NCBI GenBank assembly: GCA_026018925.1
Contig: JAKSZU010000026.1
Coordinates: 18,467,127-18,531,126, forward strand
Source: Tupaia tana
Lineage: Eukaryota; Chordata; Mammalia; Scandentia; Tupaiidae
DNA length: 64,000 nt
Reading direction: 5' to 3'
The notes beneath the pieces were generated by a model. The model had not been told where the DNA came from. It was given only the letters and a program-made list of their open reading frames with translations, and searched no databases. Each line of letters begins with the position of its first letter. Within the stretch, counting starts at the first letter, position 1. A program made the position numbers and the translations under genes. Shown piece after piece: positions 10,764 through 21,547 of the stretch.

Positions 10764-11037
10764 CTTTTTTTAATTTTTTTTTTATCATCATAATCTTGTT
10801 TATATTACATTGGATTGCATATAACTTCACAGTGTATTACATTGCTTTTTCAAAAGGGAATGCCATGCATGTTAGTCAATACAGAGACATTAATCTCCCC
10901 ACCTCATCATTCAATATATTTTCATTGTTTTTCCCAATCATTATTATTATTCCAATTATTTTTTTAAGCAGTCGATCACTATTTCTCATTTTGCTTGTAA
11001 AAAGACTTTACCCATCATGAAATACCTCTCAGATCAA
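10764..11037 (-). mobile_element. 5'-truncated L1, 3' UTR only
   Basis: Bounded by a perfect 17-bp TSD TGCCTATGAGGTAGCTT at 10747-10763 and 11038-11054. The T-rich left end is the complemented poly(A). The same 3' UTR sequence (ACATTGGATTGCATATAAC, GGGAATGCCATGCATG) is found in the longer copy at 13373-14049, which places both in one L1 subfamily. Confidence 0.85.
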
Positions 11038-11241
11038 TGCCTATGAGGTAGCTTTTAAAAGTACACAGTTTCTATACATTAGACCAAAGATAAACACAGA
11101 AAATAAAATATGAACATCACAATGTAAAGTGTACCATGCATTGTCACAACTAGATAAAAAGAGTTTTGTATAAAACCATAACATAGGGCTGTCGGCCACC
11201 AAATCAAAGCTTTTCCCTTTGGAAATAAAGAATAAAAGACA

Positions 11242-11512
11242 GGGACCAGCAGTTAGCGTAATGGCTATGTCGCTGGACTCCCATGTGGTCGACCGCAGTT
11301 CACGTCCCGGACCCGGTGGCTTAAAACTCACGCTGGGTGCGTGTGCGTGCATGCCAAAGATCCCGAGAGGAGAATGGAGGAGAAGGGATTGCGGCGTGGC
11401 CATCCACCCTGGGGGGGTGATTTCTCGCTTTCTGTCTCTCTGTCTCTGTCTATCTGGTGAACGCACGCGCCCTATAGCAATAATCCTCTCAAAAAAAAAA
11501 AAAAAAAAAGAG
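11242..11512 (+). mobile_element. tRNA-head SINE, long form, youngest subfamily
   Basis: CAGCAGTTAGCGTAATGGC head with CpG-rich body and a 19-bp A tail. Flanks carry TAAAAGACAGG on both sides as the TSD. Confidence 0.92.
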
Positions 11513-11992
11513 TAAAAGACAGGGTTCTGGAGTCTCAAACTTGATCCTGTCTGACTATGTGTCTTTTCCATCTCACTTTCCCACTCCCTTCCCAGAGCTT
11601 CCTGGGGTCAGGTCCCAAACAAATACTTTCACTGGATTATTTATCTCCAGGTTGGCTTCTCAGGGAGTTAGCCCAAGACACCTTCCACCCTGGGGTTGCG
11701 AGTCTTCACTCTGTATGTTGATTTGGGGACAAGGTGGCTTTCATGCATGTGATACCCTTAGTCTGTGCTGGATTCACCCAAGGCTGCTAATACAGGGAGA
11801 GGATGGTTTTTCAGGTGTTTTCTGAGCTGCACGGTTTTACCACTTGCTTCAGGAGCACAAGGCAGCCCACCTTGCTCCTGTCTCATCTCCAAACAGCAAA
11901 GTGTCCATAGTTCTAGATACCTTGAGGCCCAAGCCAGAGTTCCAAGGGCTGTTGGTCTGACGACTTCTTGTCTGGCTGTCTTCCACAAGCTT
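11513..11992. other. Unique intergenic sequence
   Basis: No repeat or coding exon recognised. The open frames here lack conserved motifs and splice context. Confidence 0.35.
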
Positions 11993-12455
11993 TTGGGTCG
12001 TTGAGAAAGTTATGACACATTTTTGCATAGAAAAACAGAAATTCAGGATATATGAGGTGGGGACATACAATGCCTCTCTTTCATAGTCTGTCTTGCGTCA
12101 CTTACACGGAATGATTGGAAGGTATAAAAGCACAGAGAGCAATGGTGATGCTGGAGACAGTGGGGAGAAGGGTGGGAAAGGGGGCAGGGAATCAAGGGGA
12201 AGAAGAAAGAAGCAAAACATTGAAGGGACCCAAAATGGAAAGGAATCTGTTGATTATAACGCGTATGGTAATGTCTGACTGGACGGACACGCAGTGTATT
12301 CATGATGGGGGAATTCACTTGGTATGCTGTAATGGTACACAGCAATTAAATGTAAAAAAATAAATAAATAAAAATAAATAAATGGCAAAAAAAAAACAAC
12401 TACAAAAAAAAAAAAAACAGAAAAATGCATCATGACTTTCTTGACTATTTCATAC
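11993..12455. mobile_element. Mariner-type MITE, copy 3, split by an L1
   Basis: The left half (TTGGGTCGTTGAGAAAGTT to GCATAGAAAAACAG) is at 11993-12040. The right half (AAAAATGCATCATGACTTTC) is at about 12420-12455. An L1 fragment separates them, so the MITE was there first. Confidence 0.8.
12041..12412 (+). mobile_element. L1 3' end with 5' inversion
   Basis: TSD AAAAACAGAA at 12031-12040 and 12413-12422. From about 12105 the sequence is L1 3' UTR in + orientation, colinear with 19440-19700. The first ~50 bp (GACATACAATGCCTCTCTTTC) are the reverse complement of the L1 segment matching about 19375-19410. This head-inverted structure is the known twin-priming product. Confidence 0.82.
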
Positions 12456-13114
12456 AATACGTGCACCAGATTCATTTTTAAATTCCATTCGCCTGTCCTA
12501 TGAGGGCAGGAGGTAGGGGATTAAATTGGATATTCCCAAGATCCAGGGACTTGGTGATCCCTAAGTGACACATTTGGTTGGGGGACAGAGAGAGCAAAAA
12601 ACCTTCCCTAAAAAGTTGAGAACACAAGGCCAGGTTACTACCAAGTTGCTTAAAGCATCAGGCAAAAAAGAGGGGAAAAAAAATCTCTCTTCCCTGGCTT
12701 GCCCATGATTGGGCAGTTCCCAGCCAAGATGCATTTCCTTTGGCTGAAAGATTGTGTTTTATGGGCTGTTTTGGGGAAAGAAGTAGAATAAGCCTTTTGA
12801 AAAATCTTCATCAAATGCTTCCAAGAAAACTCAAAACTGACCAGCGTGGAAGATGCACTGCCTTCCCTGGGAATGAGCTGCCCAGAGCCCGCAAGTGTCT
12901 GGCCAGTTCTAGAAAGGGCTGGTTGGGCCCAGGGCAGAAGAGGTCATGCCCAAAGAGAGTCCAACAGACCACCCTGGGCAGGGTTGCCCAGTAGGGCTCA
13001 CAAGGGGCTCATTCTCTCTGAGACAGCTGGGTACTGGGCTTAGAAGGAAAGGTGGAGACGCCGTGTATCTTGGCAAAGTTAGGGAAGAGAACCTGGGAGA
13101 TAGTCATTTTATAG
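12456..13114. other. Unique intergenic sequence
   Basis: No recognised gene. The two short open frames at 12740-12994 and 12846-13043 overlap in different frames and have no conserved motif. Confidence 0.35.
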
Positions 13115-13127
13115 GAAGGGCATTTGC

Positions 13128-13372
13128 GAGGCCAGTGGGTAGTATAGTGGGTATATCACTGAACTCCCACATAGCAGTTCGAGTCACGGACCCGGTGGCT
13201 TGAAAATCTCTCCGGGCGTGTGTACATGCATGCCCAAGGTCCCAGGAGGAGAATGCAGAAGGGATTACAGCATGGCCAACCCTCCGGGGGTGGGGGTGAT
13301 TTCTCACTTTCCCTCTCACTGTCTCTGTTTCTCTCTTTGGCCAATGCATACACCCTATGGAAAAACATCTTT
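13128..13372 (+). mobile_element. tRNA-head SINE, long form, interrupted by L1
   Basis: GGCCAGTGGGTAGTATAGTGGG head; B box GTTCGAGTCAC. The SINE's tail is cut at 13372 and resumes at 14065. The outer TSD AAGGGCATTTGC (13116-13127) pairs with AAGGCCATTTGC (14080-14091), so the SINE predates the L1. Confidence 0.87.
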
Positions 13373-14049
13373 TTTAAAAATTATTTATTTTTTTATTATC
13401 ATCACAATCTTGTTTATATTACATTGGATTGCATATAACTTTACAGTGTATTACATTGCTTTTTCAAAAGGGAATGCCATGCATGTCAGTCAATACAGAG
13501 ATATTAATCTCCCCACTTCATCATTCAATATACTTTCAATATTTTTCCCAATCATTATTATTATTATTCCAATTATTTTTTTAAACAGTCAATCACTATT
13601 TCTCATTTTGCTTGTAAAAAGACTTTACCCATTGTGAAATACTTCTCAGACCAATCCAGTTGAGAATACTACACACGTCATCATCAACAGGTAATAAGCC
13701 ATATCTGTGTCCCACTAACGTCCTGGCTCTCTATTTGTTCTCTTGCTATCTTTCTCTATCCTCTTCTCTTCACCTTCCCCCATTCCACACTGTCTTATTC
13801 TTGTTAAGTACTTTCACTGCTTTTATGTCCTCCAATATTTCGCTCTCTACCATAGAGTGCGGAGAGTTGGTATATATTGAGTGGATACATACAATATCTT
13901 TCTTTCATAGCCTGGCTTACTTCACTCAGCAATAGATCCTCCATATCTGACCACTTTCTATCAAATGCCAGGGTCTTGTTATTTTTTATGGCTGAGTAGT
14001 ATTCCATAGAGTATATATGCCACACTTTTCCAATCCATTCATCAGTTTG
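13373..14049 (-). mobile_element. 5'-truncated L1 with ORF2 C-terminus
   Basis: TSD TGGAAAAACATCTTT at 13358-13372 and 14050-14064. The T-rich left end is the poly(A). Minus-strand translation near 13900-14049 reads through WIGKVWHIYSMEYYSAIKNN, the conserved extreme C-terminus of L1 ORF2 (reverse transcriptase protein), followed by 3' UTR. The fragment has lost the catalytic domains and cannot retrotranspose on its own. Confidence 0.87.
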
Positions 14050-14703
14050 TGGAAAAACATCTTTAAAAACATAAATGAAAAGGCCATTTGCATCTCCCAT
14101 CCTTGTAGGAAAGAAAGCCACATGGTCTCTGAGAGGGTTGGAGCCCCCAGCGATGGCAAACATGAGAAGATCTATTTCCACGTAGCATTTGGGAAGCAGA
14201 TACAGAAGGGTTGGCTCTTCCAAGGACATGTGACTTGGGCACTAAAGGGCCAAGCCCTTGGTCAAAGTGTCTCCATCTTCAAAATAGGGGTTTAGATCAA
14301 CTGTCACCTAACTGTCAACTTCTGAGACCATGAGGAGGAAAAGGAGATAATGTCTGGTCCATTTATCGCCATGTAAATATTAGAAATGAATGTAGTTATT
14401 GGATACAAAGTGGACAAATATGGAAGACTTAATGCTAAACAAAGCAAGCCAGACTATGAAAGACAGACTTTGTATGCCCCCACTCAGTACATACTGAATG
14501 TCTACACTCTATAGTAGAAACTGAAAGATTGGAAAGTATAGTAGCAAGGTGGGCAACTAAGATACTAGAGATAGTAAAGATAGGGGTAATATCAGGTGGG
14601 TAATAGGGCAAGGGAGGGAGGGGAATAAGGGGGAAAGAAACAGTATGTTTAATTGACCCAAAAATGAGAAGTTATTTGCTGATCATAATGTATATGGTAA
14701 TGT

Positions 14704-14878
14704 CTTTTTTTAAAATTATGTTTTAAGCTTTATTTATTTAATTTATCTATTCATTGTAATTTGACCAGAGAAGGACCAGAGAGAAAGAAAGTGAAAAAGC
14801 AAGCCACCACATCCGGGACTCAAACCGTGATCGGCCATGTGAGAGTCCAGCACCCTTAACCACCACGCCACCTGCCAT
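14704..14878 (-). mobile_element. tRNA-head SINE, short form, inside L1
   Basis: Flanked by AATGTCTTT on both sides. The minus strand reads GGCAGGTGGCGTGGTGG at the head, which keeps the full CTCF-like core. Confidence 0.85.
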
Positions 14879-14954
14879 GTATGAGAATGTCTTTGTTTTG
14901 ACTGATATGCATTGTATTCGTACATCTTGTACACTGTAAAGATGTATAATGATA

Positions 14955-15209
14955 GGGGACAGCAGATGCAGTAATGGTTTCATCGCTGGACTCCCACGTA
15001 GTCAACTGTGGTTGGAGTCCCAGTCCCGGCAGCTTAAAAACACACACTGGGTGCATGTGTGTGTGTGCCCAAAATCCTGAGAGAAGAATGGAGGAGAAGG
15101 GACTGCAGTGTGGCCATCTCTCCTGGGGGGTGACTTCTCGCTTCCTATCTCTGTCTCTCTGGCAAGCCCACACGTCCTATAACAAAAATAAGCTCTTAAA
15201 AAAAAAAAA
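14955..15209 (+). mobile_element. tRNA-head SINE, long form, inside L1
   Basis: TSD AGATGTATAATGATA / AGATATATAGTGATT (imperfect). Head GGGACAGCAGATGCAGTAATGG; tail AATAAGCTCTTAAAAAAAAAAA. Confidence 0.85.
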
Positions 15210-15240
15210 GATATATAGTGATTAAATGTAAATAATTTTA

Positions 15241-15963
15241 AAAAGCCAATTTTTTTTTAAAAGAAATAAACTTAGTTGTTGTCACCTATAGGGTAGGAAC
15301 CACCATCTACTAACAGGGTGTCATTGCCAAGCCCCAAATGTCAATAATGCCAGCTGGAGCAGCCCTGCTTTAATCCAAGGTCACCTTATTTTCTGCTATT
15401 ATTCTGTCCCCTGAGACTGTCCTTTCTCCTTGAACCACTTGAGCGCAATGTGAACCAGAGCCACAGTAGACGGGCCAGCGTATCTGAGAAGGTATTCGGG
15501 ATGCTCAGCAGGGAGCTCCCTGCCTGACGTCAGGTTTGCAGGAGCATGGCTCATACAAGAGCCTCACAAAGTGATTTATTAAGGAAGTGCTCCGAGAGAG
15601 ACCCATAGGCGATGGGGGAACAGAAGCCGGAAGTGGAGAAGCTGAGCCAGAGTGAGATCTCCACACAGCCTTGGCTTTAGCCTGATCCTGTGGGGGAGCT
15701 CAACACTGTAAATTACAGCTCGGAACTGCTCCGGACACGCTCAAGGCAAAGGAGCTGGGCTTTCTCACTCCCACTCCGGTCACTCATAGGCTGAGGGCCA
15801 CCGGAGCAGCACGGACAGGTGTCCTGTCTCCTGTTGCCAGCTCTGGGCTTGCGGGCATAGCAGCTGGTAGCCTAGAAGCAGAACTCCAAAGAGAGCCACA
15901 GGGGCAGCCACAAGAAGCCAAAGGTCACACAAGCTGGAGGATGTTTGCACAGGGCAGTAAAAG
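15241..15963. other. Intergenic, no gene recognised
   Basis: From 15535 to 15780 the sequence (GTGATTTATTAAGGAAGTGC, then purine-rich) looks like an old repeat, but I cannot name it. No exon evidence. Confidence 0.35.
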
Positions 15964-15975
15964 AAAGGGAATCTG

Positions 15976-16240
15976 GGACCAGCAGTTAGCGTAATGGCTA
16001 TGTCGCTGGACTCCCATGTAGTCGACCGCGGTTCGAGTCCCAGACCCAGTGGCTTAAACTCACGCCGGGTGCGTGTGCATATGTGCCCAAGATCCTGAGA
16101 GGAGAATGGAGGAGAAGGGATTGCGGCGTGGCCATCCCCTCTGGGGGTTGATTTCTCGCTTTCTGTCTCTCTGTCTGTCTCTGTCTGTCTGGCGAGCGCA
16201 TGTGCTCTATACAAAAACCTCTCCAAATAAAAGAAAAAAA
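15976..16240 (+). mobile_element. tRNA-head SINE, long form, youngest subfamily
   Basis: Perfect 12-bp TSD AAAGGGAATCTG (15964-15975 and 16241-16252). Intact B box GGTTCGAGTCC and A-box-like TTAGCGTAATGG, the best Pol III type-2 promoter elements among plus-strand copies. Confidence 0.92.
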
Positions 16241-16252
16241 AAAGGGAATCTG

Positions 16253-16505
16253 AGGGGCCAGCAGGTGGTGGTGTAGTTAAGGCACTGGACTCCCATATGG
16301 CCTACCACAGTTCTAGTCCCAGACCCGGCAGCTTGAAACTCACACCGGGTGTGTGTGTGTGCACGTGCCCAAGATCCCAAGAGGAGAACGGAGGAGAAGG
16401 GATTGTGATATGCCCATCTCCGGGAGCAGAGGATGACTTTGTACTGTCTGTCTCTCTGTCTCTTTTTGTCCCTCTGGTGAGCACAAAAATTTTAAGAGAA
16501 AAAAA
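16253..16505 (+). mobile_element. tRNA-head SINE, long form
   Basis: Starts right after the second TSD copy of the preceding SINE; its own flanks GAATCTGAG and GCAATCTAG suggest insertion at the same site. Head GGGCCAGCAGGTGGTGGTGTAG. The end lacks the CCCTATAGC segment. Confidence 0.87.
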
Positions 16506-16829
16506 AGCAATCTAGGCAGGTCATCAACGGTGAAAATCTGCCAAACACCTGGGCAAGTGGGTTTAAATACATAGCCCCAGGTAACTTTTTCTGTCATCTG
16601 TTTGTACACCTCTCCTTACCAGGGGCCAGCAGAAAGGCACGAGCATCATGGAGCCCCTGCTACAAGTTGAAGCTGTTATATGACCTTGGTGGGCATTGAT
16701 TCGTACCAAGTCCAAATTCATGGCCAACAGTTTTGGCCACTTCTACCCCTTCTCATGATAAAAGCATAGACTTCTCTCCCTGGTCATGATTTATGTTTCT
16801 ATAAAGGTCACTCATAAAAAGAACATCTG

Positions 16830-17080
16830 GGGACCAGCAGATGGCATAATGGTTATGTTGCTGGACTCCCACATAGTCGACCATGGTTCGAATCCCGGAC
16901 CCGGACGCTTAAACTCACGCCGGGCGCGTGTGCATGCATGCCCAAGATCCCGAGAGGAGAATGGAGGAGAAGGGATTGCGGTATGGCCATCCCCCTGGGG
17001 GTGATTTCTTCCTTTCTGTCTCTCTGACTCTTTCTGTCTTTCTGGTGAGTGCACATGCCCTATAGCAAAAACCTCTCCAA
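16830..17080 (+). mobile_element. tRNA-head SINE, long form
   Basis: Perfect 14-bp TSD AAAAAGAACATCTG (16816-16829 and 17081-17094). Head ACCAGCAGATGGCATAATGG; B box GGTTCGAATCC intact. Confidence 0.92.
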
Positions 17081-17354
17081 AAAAAGAACATCTGTATATC
17101 AAATCTACTTGACTTGATCCACAAAGTAGCTCTGGCTCTTTGAGTAGTGAACCATCTCCAGAACATCCCTCAAGCCATGAATGGGTTTGAGGAGATACGA
17201 GTGCTGGTTCTAAAAGGGGTCTCCAAAATGCTGTAGCTATGAGCTCCTTGGAGAGAGAATCTGCTGCTTCATCGTTTACCTAAGAGCACCCAGACCCAAA
17301 GCAAGCTCAAAGGTAGGCCTGTCTTTGGGTTGCACCGAGTCTTCTGTATTATAG

Positions 17355-17813
17355 TGTGTACTCCTTTGCTGGAGTTGTTCTAGAGAATACCATGAACTCG
17401 GTGGCTTACAGGACAGAAGCTCACTGTCTCACAATTCTGGAATAGAGAAGGCTGAGGTCAAGGTTGGCACGGTGATTCCTTCTAAGGGCTGTGAAGGACA
17501 GTCTGTCCCAACCCTCCTTCCTCAATTCATCTTTGGCATCCTCTGGTTTGTAGTTGTTTCCCCTTAGTCTCTGCCTTCATCCTGAACTGGCGTCTTTCCT
17601 GTGTGTGTGTGTGTCTGTGTCCCACTGTTCCCTCTTAATGAGGACACCAGTCACATAGGATTTAAAGCCCACCCTAGTCCTGCGCGACCTCATCTTGACA
17701 AATTACATCTGCGGCAACCTTATTTCCACACAAGGTCTCATTCTGAGGTACTGGGGGTTTGGAGAGCAATGTGTGTATATTTGGGAAACACAGCTTGACC
17801 CATAACAGGGCAT
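17355..17813 (+). mobile_element. MLT1-type LTR (ERVL-MaLR relic)
   Basis: Follows the MLT1 order: GAACTCGGTGGCTTACAGG, CTCACTGTCTCACAATTCTGG, TCCTTCTAAGGGC, ACACCAGTCACATAGGATTT, TGACAAATTACATCTGCGG, TTATTTCCACACAAGG. A solitary non-coding LTR, old and diverged. Confidence 0.7.
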
Positions 17814-17983
17814 TTTATTTTAGAATTATTTATTTAATTTTATGTATTCATTTATTCATTTCAATTTGACCAGAGAAAGAGAGAGAAAGTGGGAAAGCAA
17901 GCTACCAGATCTGGTACTCAAACCATGTTCAGCCATGTGGGAATGTCCAGCACCTTAACCACCATGCCACCTACTGGTCCCCA
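17814..17983 (-). mobile_element. tRNA-head SINE, short form
   Basis: TSD AACAGGGCAT at 17804-17813 and 17984-17993, placed at the 3' edge of the MLT1 LTR. The body contains TTTGACCAGAGAAAGAGAG and the head reads GGACCAGTAGGTGGCATGG on the minus strand. Confidence 0.87.
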
Positions 17984-17993
17984 AACAGGGCAT

Positions 17994-18984
17994 CTTTAAG
18001 GAAGAGTGGGCAAGTGTCATCTTCTGTCCTCAGGTATGGTGTTGGAACAAAGGATGGAAGAAGAGTGTTTGCTAGAACAGCAGTGAGCAAGGAGAAGGAT
18101 TACTGGGAGCGGGAGTGGAGGGCCATGATGAGAATGACCCACCCTCAGCTCACAGACTCGGAGATGCTTTCCCAGTGGTGTCCAGCATCTCCATGCCCCT
18201 TTGTTCATCTCTTCCATCCATTCACACTGTCCTCTGAGCTCTACTGCTGAGGTAGTAACCAGCACCAGCTCAGGGGTAGCCAGCTGGGTGCAGATGAAAA
18301 GCCAACAGTGTAACCAGCCACCCTGCGATCCTTCTTTCTTGGGACTGTGGATGCCCTCAGCAAACTGAGGCCCACAGCATTGCACAACTGGGAGAACCCC
18401 AGAGCTGTGAGCGCCTTGGCCAATGGGGATGGGATCCAAGACATAAATGCTTCCCTCTTACACTCTGGGCAGATGCTTCTGAGATGCATTTCATAAGCTT
18501 AGTTCCTACAGAATATGCATCAGATGCCTGGAATAGTAGCCATGTCCTCTCCTTCCTTCCCTGTCCCTTTGTTCTGATCCTTGGGATCATTTCCCAAAGA
18601 AAACCAACAATACCTGAACCCTTGCCTAAAGCTCTGCTTTCAGACCCCAGTTCAGACATTCTACCTGGAAAAGCACAGGGAAAAGCAGAGCCAGCTTCTC
18701 CCTGGTGTCATCAGCACATCCCCACTATGGACAGACCAAATCCCCAGGGGAGAGGTATGCAAGCAGGACCTGGGGCACCTTGTCCCTTCCTGAGAGTAAG
18801 GCACAGGCCACTGCTTATTAGTGGAAACCCTCTGGGCCACTAAACAGCTCTGCTTCCTAAAAGCCCTGAGACACTAACAACTATTGTTTATGAACTTGCT
18901 TCTTGAACATACCTTCCTTCCCACAAATAAAAAATACTTTCCTTACTCATCCACTCCCAGGAGCACTGTCCCTTAGATATCTTC
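17994..18984. other. Unique intergenic sequence
   Basis: About 1 kb with no recognised repeat. Several overlapping open frames of 70-140 codons on both strands show no conserved motif and no exon structure. Confidence 0.4.
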
Positions 18985-19740
18985 TTTCTCATAAGTGCTG
19001 CTGAGTCTGTGGTGGAAATGGAACTCTCCCACACTGTTGGTGGGAATGTAAATTAATACAGCCACTGTGGAAAACAACATGAAAATTCCTCAAAGACCTA
19101 CAAGTAGAACTATGATACAGAAATTCCACTCTTGGGTATCTACCCAAAGGATAGGAAAATGGTCAGTCAGAAAAACACTTGCACATCCACGTTTATTGTA
19201 CATTATTAACAATTGCTAAGACATGGAACCAAGCCAAATGTCCACGAACAGGTGAATGGATTGAAAAAATGTGGCACATATACACTACAGAATACTAGTC
19301 AGCCATTAAATAAAAAAGACGACCCTGGCATCTGATAGAAAGTAGAAAAATATGGAAGATTTACTGCAAGCCAGATGATGACAGAGAGGCATTGTATGTT
19401 CCCACTCAGTATATACCGAATGTTGACACTCTATGGCAGAAATTGGATGATTGGAAGGTATAAGAACATAGAGCACAATGGTGATACTGGAGACAATGAG
19501 GGGGATGGTGGGAAATGGGGGAGGTTGAGAGAAAGGGAATCAAGGGGAAGAAGAAAAAAGCAAAACATTTAAAGGACCCAAAATGGAAAGAAATCTGTTG
19601 ATTATAATGTTTATGGTAATGTCTTTGACTAAATCTACACGCCGTGTATTCATGATGGGAAAATTCATTTGGTATGCTATAATGATACACAGTGATTGAA
19701 TGTAAAAACAAATTTATATACACATATATGTATATATTTA
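18985..19740 (+). mobile_element. L1 3' end, ORF2 C-terminal remnant plus 3' UTR
   Basis: The + strand reads [12 protein letters not shown] and PLWKTT, then WIEKMWHIYTLQNTSQP, with in-frame stops, matching the degraded C-terminal end of L1 ORF2. From 19340 it continues into the 3' UTR (ATTGGATGATTGGAAGG, CATGATGGGAAAATTCATTTGG) and ends in a TATATA-rich tail. Not translatable. Confidence 0.85.
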
Positions 19741-19779
19741 TATACATATAAAGTGACCTTGGTCAACTGTCTTTGACCC

Positions 19780-19890
19780 ATTGTACCTTGTGTTTCTCAT
19801 CTGTTAAGTGAGCATCATGACAGTGCTGGCCTCATAGGGTCATTGTGAGGTTTATGTAAGGTCAGTGCCTGCCTTGCCCGGAGTCTAGAG
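19780..19890 (+). repeat. MIR-like remnant
   Basis: TTTCTCATCTGTTAAGTGAGC, then GGCCTCATAGGGTCATTGTG matches the MIR 3' half. Confidence 0.5.
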
Positions 19891-20104
19891 AGCATGTGAT
19901 ATCCATGACTGGAAGAGGGCACAAGAGAAGTTTCTGCTCCTTTGGGTGATGGCTGGTCTCATGCATATGTCTGCTTTGTGACAATTCAGTGTGTGATACA
20001 TGAACTCTTCTGTGTGTATAAGCTTCTTTAATAAGTAGCTGAAACCAATAAAATGAAACAAAATAAAATTACCTGCTGCTGCTGCTGATATAATACCCAA
20101 ACTA

Positions 20105-20375
20105 GGGCCAGCAGGTGGCATGGTGGTTACATTGCTGGACTCCCACGTGGCTGACTGCTGTTCAGGCAGCTTGAAATTCACACTGGGCACATGTGTGTGC
20201 GTGCCCAAGGTTTCAGGAGGAGAATGGAGGAGAAGGGATTGTGGTGTGGCCATCCCCACTGAGAGGTGACTTCTCACTTTCCCTCTCACTGTCTCTGTCT
20301 GTCTCTCTCTCTCTAGTGAGCACATGCTCCCTAGGGCAAAAACCTCTAAAAAAATTTTTAAGTAATAATAAAAAT
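20105..20375 (+). mobile_element. tRNA-head SINE, long form, B box lost
   Basis: Head GGGCCAGCAGGTGGCATGG. About 15-20 bp around the B box are deleted (CTGCTGTTCAGGCAGC). Short TSD CCCAAACT on both sides. Confidence 0.87.
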
Positions 20376-20507
20376 AGAGCCCAAACTGTAAGGGAAAATG
20401 GGGGGACTTTTATGTGATGTCTTGCCTTGAACTGCTTTTTCCAGCAACCCTCCTGAACCCTCTGATGAAGAACAATTTCCAAGTGGAAGTTGGAAATAAA
20501 TAGATCT

Positions 20508-20615
20508 GAGTCCCGGACCTGGCAGCTGGCTTTCTCACCTTCCCTTTCTCTCTCTCTCTCTCTCTCTCTCTGGTAAATTAAAAATAGTAACAACAAAATA
20601 ATTCTTTAAAAAAAC
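20508..20615 (+). mobile_element. tRNA-head SINE, short form, 5'-truncated
   Basis: Begins inside the B-box region (GAGTCCCGGACCTGGCAGC), then a (TC)n run and GGTAAATTAAAAATAG tail. Confidence 0.8.
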
Positions 20616-20679
20616 AGAGAACAAATAAGCAGTCACTAACGATTTTGGCCTCCAAGAGGCTCCTTCACTCTCTCTCTGA

Positions 20680-20835
20680 CCAGCTCTAAGAATAAGAATA
20701 ACGATAAGAGCCCTTACCCTTGAGCCAAGCGCCCTACTGGCATTGCACATTTCTTCTTAGTTAATTTTGTCCTTATTATCCCCATTTTACAGAAAAGGAA
20801 ACTGAGGCACAGAGACATCATCACAGAAGCTAGCC
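20680..20835 (+). repeat. MIR element
   Basis: Clear MIR 3' signature: TTATTATCCCCATTTTACAG, then GGAAACTGAGGCACAGAGAC. Among the best MIR copies in the window. Confidence 0.75.
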
Positions 20836-21277
20836 CCATGCACCTAACTGCTGCCCTTCCACCAGATCCCTGTGGCTTAGTGGGTTGCTCCCACCCCACC
20901 CCCCTTCCTCCGCACACCTCCCTCCCTCCCTGTCTTTCCCCTCCCCCACCCATGCATTTAGCCAGGCTGGGTCCTTGCCAACTGTCAGCTGTCACAGCGT
21001 TCCCATCTTTGATCACCCGTCAGCCCAGATGTTGGGCTGATCAAAGGCAGCTGTGGCTCGGACCCTCCCCAGAGCCCGGGATTATGGATGCTGGAGGAGA
21101 GGGGCGGCAGAGTGGTGGGACAGGCATGTGACCAGGGAGCTAGAGGACAGGGTGGGGCTGGGCAGAGGGGCTGCCGGCAGGCCTGGAACTTTCCCTGGTC
21201 TCTGCAGGTCTCAGAAGGACCAGGATCCAAGGACACTCTGCAGGGAAGCTAAATCTTAACTTCGAAAATGCTGGAGC

Positions 21278-21547
21278 AGGACCAGCATATGGCATGATGG
21301 TTACATCGCTGGACTCTTGTGTAGTTGGCCACGGTTCGAGTCCCAGACCTGGAGGCTTGAAACTCATGCTGGGCATGTGTGTGCATGCCCAAGATCCCGA
21401 GAGGAGAATGGAGGAGAAGGGATTGTGGTGTGGCCATCCCCCCCGGGGGGTGATTTCTCGCTTTCTGTCTCTCTGTCTCTCTCTGTCTTTCTGGCGAGCG
21501 CACACACCCTATAGTAAAACTCTCTCCAAAAAAAAGAAAAAGAAAAA
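21278..21547 (+). mobile_element. tRNA-head SINE, long form
   Basis: Head GGACCAGCATATGGCATGATGG; B box GGTTCGAGTCC intact; CCCCCCCGGGGGG palindrome; tail CTCTCTCCAAAAAAAAG. Confidence 0.9.

Larger units (their letters stand above)
14410..15240 (+). mobile_element. L1 3' end broken by two SINEs
   Basis: L1 3' sequence in three pieces: 14410-14703 (GACAAATATGGAAGAC, then AAAATGAGAAGTTATTTGC), 14879-14954 (AATGTCTTTGTTTTGACTG) and 15210-15240 (TATATAGTGATTAAATG). The pieces join in the same order as the uninterrupted copy at 19340-19700. Confidence 0.8.

Noticed and set aside
11041-11571. 176-codon minus-strand open frame
   Set aside because: It runs through a SINE and an A tail (poly-Phe). 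Similar peptides (for example RDRKREITP or PSPPFSSRDLG) recur at many places because the SINE is repeated.
13804-14229. 141-codon minus-strand frame with WIGKVWHIYSMEYY
   Set aside because: As a gene: this is the truncated C-terminal end of L1 ORF2 plus 3' UTR and is annotated as L1.
16020-16050. tRNA gene, suggested by GGTTCGAGTCC B boxes
   Set aside because: All B boxes lie in SINE heads that lack a complete cloverleaf and acceptor stem.
18014-18843. Possible small gene or lncRNA exons in the unique 18-19 kb stretch
   Set aside because: Competing frames on both strands, no splice-consistent exon pair, no conserved protein motif. A non-coding transcript cannot be excluded but is not supported.
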